Below are positions 60,879-64,000 of a stretch of DNA of 64,000 bases, piece after piece. Where the stretch lies: assembly GCF_006175945.1 (NCBI RefSeq), contig NZ_VAJL01000001.1, forward strand, positions 248,001 through 312,000. Direction: 5' to 3'. The position numbers were made by a program, and so were the translations under genes. Positions within the stretch are counted from its first letter, which is position 1. Every line of letters begins with the position of its first letter. The notes beneath the pieces were generated by a model that worked only from the letters and a program-made list of their open reading frames with translations, was not told the DNA's origin and made no database searches. Source of the stretch: Chryseobacterium mulctrae (GTDB lineage: Bacteria > Bacteroidota > Bacteroidia > Flavobacteriales > Weeksellaceae).

Positions 60879-61790
60879 ATGAAATATATTGTATTCTTAT
60901 TTTTAATAATTTCATGTGGTAAAAATAATATTGAAAGAAAATTAGGCCGTTTTGATATTTCTGTAGATGAAAATAAAATTGTTTATGACTACAAAGTAGA
61001 CTCATTAAATAATATTTATTTAATGGATATTTCTACAGATGAATCATTACCTTTATTAAATAAATCAGGGAAATTTTCAAATCCGAGATTTATTTATGGA
61101 GCAGGAAAAGTAGTTTTCATAAACCATATAAACAAACCAGAATTTTGGATTTATGATATTCCTACAAAAAAAATTATTAAGAAAATTACTGTCACTCCTG
61201 GATTTATAGTAGATTATTTTCCGTCTAAATTTGAAAATAAAATTTATTATATTCAGGCTTCAGAATTTGATTCTTATTCACCCATTGCTAGAAAATCATT
61301 TCATAATTTTGATATTTATCAGTTAGATTTAAAATCTTTTCAAACAGAAAAATTATCTAATATACATTCATACTCAATGACAGAAATTGGAGAGATAAAT
61401 AAAGATAATTTAATAGTTTCTATGCAAGGAGCTAAAGAAGAAAGCGGATTATTTACTGTAGATAAAAAAACTAAAATTACTTTACAAAATTTGAAAAAAA
61501 TTTCAATAGAAAATGACACATTGAGAAATTCTACAATGTATGGAAACCCTGTTATTTTATCACAAAATAAAATTCTTTGTTCATCATCCTATCAATTAGT
61601 TTTGCTTAATCTTGATAAAAAAGAAGAAACACAAATATTACCCTCTACAGGATACCATTATAGAACTATAAGAAATATAGGAGATAAAATATTCTATAAT
61701 CAAACTGATAATTCTAATAATATCACTTATTTTAATTTAAATGATAAAAAGCTTAACTCAATTAATCTAGCACCTAAAAATATTAAATAA
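60879..61790 (+). CDS. Lipoprotein with TolB-like beta-propeller, unknown function
   Basis: A 303-residue lipoprotein with a very short signal, MKYIVFLFLIISC, where LIISC is the lipobox and Cys13 the lipidated residue. The mature part has repeated strands with D.......IYLMDI, FWIYDIPTKK, IYQLDLKSF and LVLLNLDKKE spacing, a TolB/WD40-like propeller pattern. Its A+T content and Asn/Lys/Ile richness exceed most neighbours. No operon partner; it is convergent with the next gene. Binding, rather than catalysis, is the likely role. Confidence 0.78.
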   Translation: MKYIVFLFLIISCGKNNIERKLGRFDISVDENKIVYDYKVDSLNNIYLMDISTDESLPLLNKSGKFSNPRFIYGAGKVVFINHINKPEFWIYDIPTKKIIKKITVTPGFIVDYFPSKFENKIYYIQASEFDSYSPIARKSFHNFDIYQLDLKSFQTEKLSNIHSYSMTEIGEINKDNLIVSMQGAKEESGLFTVDKKTKITLQNLKKISIENDTLRNSTMYGNPVILSQNKILCSSSYQLVLLNLDKKEETQILPSTGYHYRTIRNIGDKIFYNQTDNSNNITYFNLNDKKLNSINLAPKNIK

Positions 61791-61794
61791 TAAC

Positions 61795-62496
61795 CTAAAT
61801 CACCTTAAAAACCGTCAACAACAAGATCAAAGTCTGCCATCCCAAAATAAGATAGAAAAACAGTCGGCTTGGCTCTGAAATATCTTTAAGCTTATCGATA
61901 ATTTTACCTTTTAAAATCTCAGTAAAGCTTACATTCTCATCTTTAAAATCTATTTCGTCAAGTTCAACTTTTTTGAAACCGTAAATGATGATTTTTTTGA
62001 ACCATTTATTTTCTTTAGAATCTCTTATTTCCTGTAAAATTTTTAACTGAAGTTTGGCTTTATCTGTTCCCTTTTGAAATAATTGAGGCTGATTGGCTTT
62101 TACTTTATTTAAAATCCTGTCAATCATCGGGAAAAGTATTTGTTCGCCTTTATCAGCAATCAATCTGTTGATTGTGCGAGCTATCACATATTTATTTCCT
62201 AATGTGAAAAGCAAAAATGGAGCTCCAAAAGCAGTCAGAACAGTTAATCCGAAAGAAATTGGTCTTGCTGCAAACAATACTAAAATGGCAGCTTGCCCAT
62301 TGGTATGAACCGGTCCACCCCCATTATTAAAAGTTTGAGCAATAATTAAAATGATTGTAATGACGCATAAAATAGCAATAGAAATTTGCCCGATAAGATT
62401 GATTTTGAGGAAGCTAAATGTCGCACGGCTTATAAGTTTGGCAACATATTTAAATTCATCATTAATACTGTTTTTAGATTTTAATTTATCTATCAT
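61795..62496 (-). CDS. Membrane protein, unknown function
   Basis: A 233-residue membrane protein with an initial pair of helices (ISIAILCVITIILIIAQ and ILVLFAARPISFGLTVLTAFGAPFLLFTLG), a long cytoplasmic helical section with KANQPQLFQKGTDKAKLQL, and a last helix (LFFYLILGWQTLILLLTVFK). I do not recognise a family. It is transcribed alone. The 221 bp upstream contain a hairpin but no other gene. Confidence 0.75.
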   Translation of the reverse strand: MIDKLKSKNSINDEFKYVAKLISRATFSFLKINLIGQISIAILCVITIILIIAQTFNNGGGPVHTNGQAAILVLFAARPISFGLTVLTAFGAPFLLFTLGNKYVIARTINRLIADKGEQILFPMIDRILNKVKANQPQLFQKGTDKAKLQLKILQEIRDSKENKWFKKIIIYGFKKVELDEIDFKDENVSFTEILKGKIIDKLKDISEPSRLFFYLILGWQTLILLLTVFKVI

Positions 62497-62518
62497 CTGT
62501 GAAAATTTTGGAAATGTA

Positions 62519-62565
62519 AATTACAGAAATTTTGGCAATTATTGTTTACCTAAATTTCTGCAATT
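62519..62565. repeat. Hairpin upstream of the 233-residue membrane protein gene
   Basis: AATTACAGAAATTTTGG at 62519-62535 faces CCTAAATTTCTGCAATT at 62549-62565, with 15 of 17 pairs and a 13-nt loop. The rest of 62497-62717 is AT-rich without a gene. Confidence 0.55.
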
Positions 62566-62717
62566 CATTATTTTCATTTATTCAGATTCAAAAAAAATCT
62601 TAATTCAAAGAAAATAGTTTAAAATTATATGAATTAATCTCTCTAACAGACAAATTTATTTCACCTAAATATTAAGTTGTAAGCTTAAATAACATTCAAA
62701 TTAAGGATTTAAAAAAT

Positions 62718-63554
62718 CTATTCTTCAAAAACATATTCATTATAATGTCCTAAAAATTTCACATTAGAACCTAATGAAATAATCTCATCGATTGCATTTT
62801 GAGACAGAACATTGTGCCATTCACTTGCTACATTGATGAAGAAAAAATAATTTCCCAAACCTGTTTTCAGTGTTCTGCTTTCGATTTTAGAGAGATTCAT
62901 TTTTCGCCAAGCAAAAACTGAAAGCACCTGATGAAGACCTCCTGCATGATCTTCGGGAAGCGTAATGATTAAAGACGTTTTTTCTGAAGTTCTGGGTAAA
63001 GGAATATCTAAAGCAGATTTTGTTTTTGAGATCACAATAAACTTGGTGTGATTCTGCTCAAAATCCTGAATATTTTCATGAATAATTTTTAAGCCATACA
63101 GTTTTGCAGAATATCGGTTGGCAACTGCTGCCCATTTTTCCTGAGGGTTTTCAGAAACCAGCTTTGCTGAAGCTGCTGTAGAACTGAAATCCTGTGAAGG
63201 AATATCTTTAAAATTTTCGTATCTGAAATGAAAAGTCTGCGCCAAAGCTTGAGGATGAGAAATCACTTTCTCAAAAGTTTCGTTATTGGGATGAATCATC
63301 AAATGATGCGCAATTGGCATCACCAATTCGGTTTCAATAAAAACCTCAAAATCATAGAGATAATCGAGGGTCATCGAAACTGTTCCTTCAATAGAGTTTT
63401 CTAATGGAACTACGGCTTTATCTACTTCATTATTTTTCACTGCGTTAAAACAATCCAAAATACTCGACTGAGGAACTAATTCTTCATTCGGGAAAATCTG
63501 AGACGCTGCTAATTGTGTGAAACTGGCTTGTGGACCGAGGTATGCTATTTTCAT
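62718..63554 (-). CDS. pheA: Prephenate dehydratase
   Basis: A 278-residue enzyme that converts prephenate to phenylpyruvate in phenylalanine synthesis, without a chorismate mutase domain. The catalytic part has IAYLGPQASFTQLAA, VPLENSIEGTVSMTLD and the TKF form of the usual TRF motif in NHTKFIVIS. The C-terminal ACT domain (LSKIESRTLKTGLGNYFFFI) carries ESRT where ESRP is usual and should bind phenylalanine for feedback control. A TACATTTG box ends 4 nt before the ATG. Confidence 0.93.
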   Translation of the reverse strand: MKIAYLGPQASFTQLAASQIFPNEELVPQSSILDCFNAVKNNEVDKAVVPLENSIEGTVSMTLDYLYDFEVFIETELVMPIAHHLMIHPNNETFEKVISHPQALAQTFHFRYENFKDIPSQDFSSTAASAKLVSENPQEKWAAVANRYSAKLYGLKIIHENIQDFEQNHTKFIVISKTKSALDIPLPRTSEKTSLIITLPEDHAGGLHQVLSVFAWRKMNLSKIESRTLKTGLGNYFFFINVASEWHNVLSQNAIDEIISLGSNVKFLGHYNEYVFEE

Positions 63555-63558
63555 AAGA

Positions 63559-63566
63559 CAAATGTA
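63559..63566 (-). promoter_or_regulatory. -7 box of pheA, 4 nt before the ATG
   Basis: TACATTTG on the minus strand ends 4 nt (TCTT) before the ATG at 63554. Confidence 0.5.
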
Positions 63567-63671
63567 GAAAATATTATCTCAAATTGATACTATTCAAAAT
63601 TTGCATTATTTTTAAAATAGTATTTTTAGCAAATCTTTATCTCAAACCATTAATCAAAAAATTATTTAGAA

Positions 63672-63887
63672 ATGGCAATAATTTTTTTAAATCAAAGTGA
63701 ATGCACTATTTGTAATCAAACTTTAAACGAAGGAGAAGATATTTTGTTATTTCCTCCTTTATTAAAAAATAATAAATTTTATATTTTTAATGATTCAGGA
63801 TTTCATCGTTCTTGCTTGGAAAAAAGTGAGTTAGGAAAGGAAGCTGTAAAGTTTTTAGAGGAACTTTATCAATCGAAAAATAATTAA
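63672..63887 (+). CDS. Small CxxC/HxxC protein, possible zinc-binding
   Basis: A 71-residue protein with CTIC near residue 11 and FHRSC near residue 45, a CxxC...HxxC arrangement that could bind one zinc ion. It begins MAIIFLNQSE and has the strands EDILLFPPLL and KFYIFNDSG between the two pairs. It has no signal peptide. Small proteins of this layout are sometimes found as immunity or accessory proteins, but no toxin gene is visible here, so no role is claimed. A repeat-like sequence begins about 60 bp downstream. Confidence 0.68.
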   Translation: MAIIFLNQSECTICNQTLNEGEDILLFPPLLKNNKFYIFNDSGFHRSCLEKSELGKEAVKFLEELYQSKNN

Positions 63888-63954
63888 GTTAGATTCCTAC
63901 AGAATAACAAATGTTTGTGATTTTTTCAAAAATTTAAGTCAACGACTACAAATC

Positions 63955-64000
63955 TAGCCCTGATTGTAGCGACATCCTTTTTGGTTGAAGGCGGAGCGAA
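63955..64000. repeat. Start of a possible repeat, cut by the window end
   Basis: The last 46 bases (from TAGCCCTGATTG to GCGGAGCGAA) are G+C-richer than their surroundings and non-coding in appearance. I recall similar intergenic sequence in Chryseobacterium genomes, which I could not check here. No second copy is in the window. Confidence 0.35.

Noticed and set aside
1..64000. tRNA or rRNA genes, CRISPR arrays, prophage, riboswitches
   Set aside because: All larger gaps were read on both strands; no cloverleaf, regular spaced repeats, phage genes or known riboswitch cores were found. A tRNAscan, CRISPR finder and Rfam search would settle it.

Overview
The window looks like a chromosomal segment of a low-G+C Bacteroidota bacterium of the Flavobacteriia, most like Chryseobacterium and its Weeksellaceae relatives. 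Supporting signs are a fused SecDF, type IX secretion (T9SS) C-terminal sorting domains on two exported proteins, OMP_b-brl and siderophore-type TonB receptors, Bacteroidota -7 promoter boxes (TAnnTTTG), A-rich rather than Shine-Dalgarno translation starts, and many small lipoproteins. No tRNA, rRNA, CRISPR array, prophage or conjugative element was seen.

Layout. 1-7.5 kb: a PrpE-like acyl-CoA synthetase cut by the window edge, acetyl-CoA synthetase (acs), a small unknown protein, the (p)ppGpp enzyme Rel and NhaA. 7.5-13.1 kb: a lipoprotein and YihY, divergent from rlmH, then trmL, a tatA-PAP2-TPR operon and a Tet-type MFS exporter. 13.5-18 kb: secDF and a T9SS-exported sugar-dehydrogenase-like protein. 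18.3-26.7 kb: hemN, a GQSNM-type esterase, a BNR-repeat protein, an amino-acid permease, pnuC with an overlapping Tyr/Gly/Asn-rich lipoprotein, dapF and mltG. 26.8-36 kb: a TonB receptor, a sugar-nucleotide operon (TagD-like cytidylyltransferase, galE, membrane protein, DegT aminotransferase), a T9SS subtilase and a regulatory-domain/alpha-beta hydrolase fusion. 36-41.6 kb: a GNAT/FemAB-like protein, a DUF1761 protein, an IS5-family insertion sequence, a broken DoxX-like gene, an ABC-F ATPase and a 52-residue membrane protein. 41.6-50.4 kb: a Gfo/Idh/MocA oxidoreductase, a siderophore receptor, an outer-membrane barrel protein, 1-Cys peroxiredoxin, MscS and ppc. 50.5-57 kb: two tandem membrane paralogues, small lipoproteins, a YqhD-like alcohol dehydrogenase, an SGNH hydrolase and a decayed lipoprotein gene. 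57-64 kb: a DEAD-box helicase, a UbiB-type kinase, unknown envelope proteins, pheA, a small CxxC/HxxC protein and the start of what may be a dispersed repeat.

Most of the content is housekeeping metabolism and envelope biology. Several genes cooperate: acs and the PrpE-like enzyme both activate short-chain acids, dapF and mltG act on peptidoglycan, and galE, DegT and the cytidylyltransferase supply activated sugars. No clear new multi-gene system was found. The most interesting points are a group of genes whose TAnnTTTG box ends only 4-7 nt before the ATG (candidate leaderless mRNAs), face-to-face palindromic promoters between yihY and rlmH, an IS that splits a promoter from its gene, two genes with in-frame stops, a convergent palindrome that encodes the same last four residues on both strands, tandem membrane paralogues with a gained helical domain, and several intergenic repeats.
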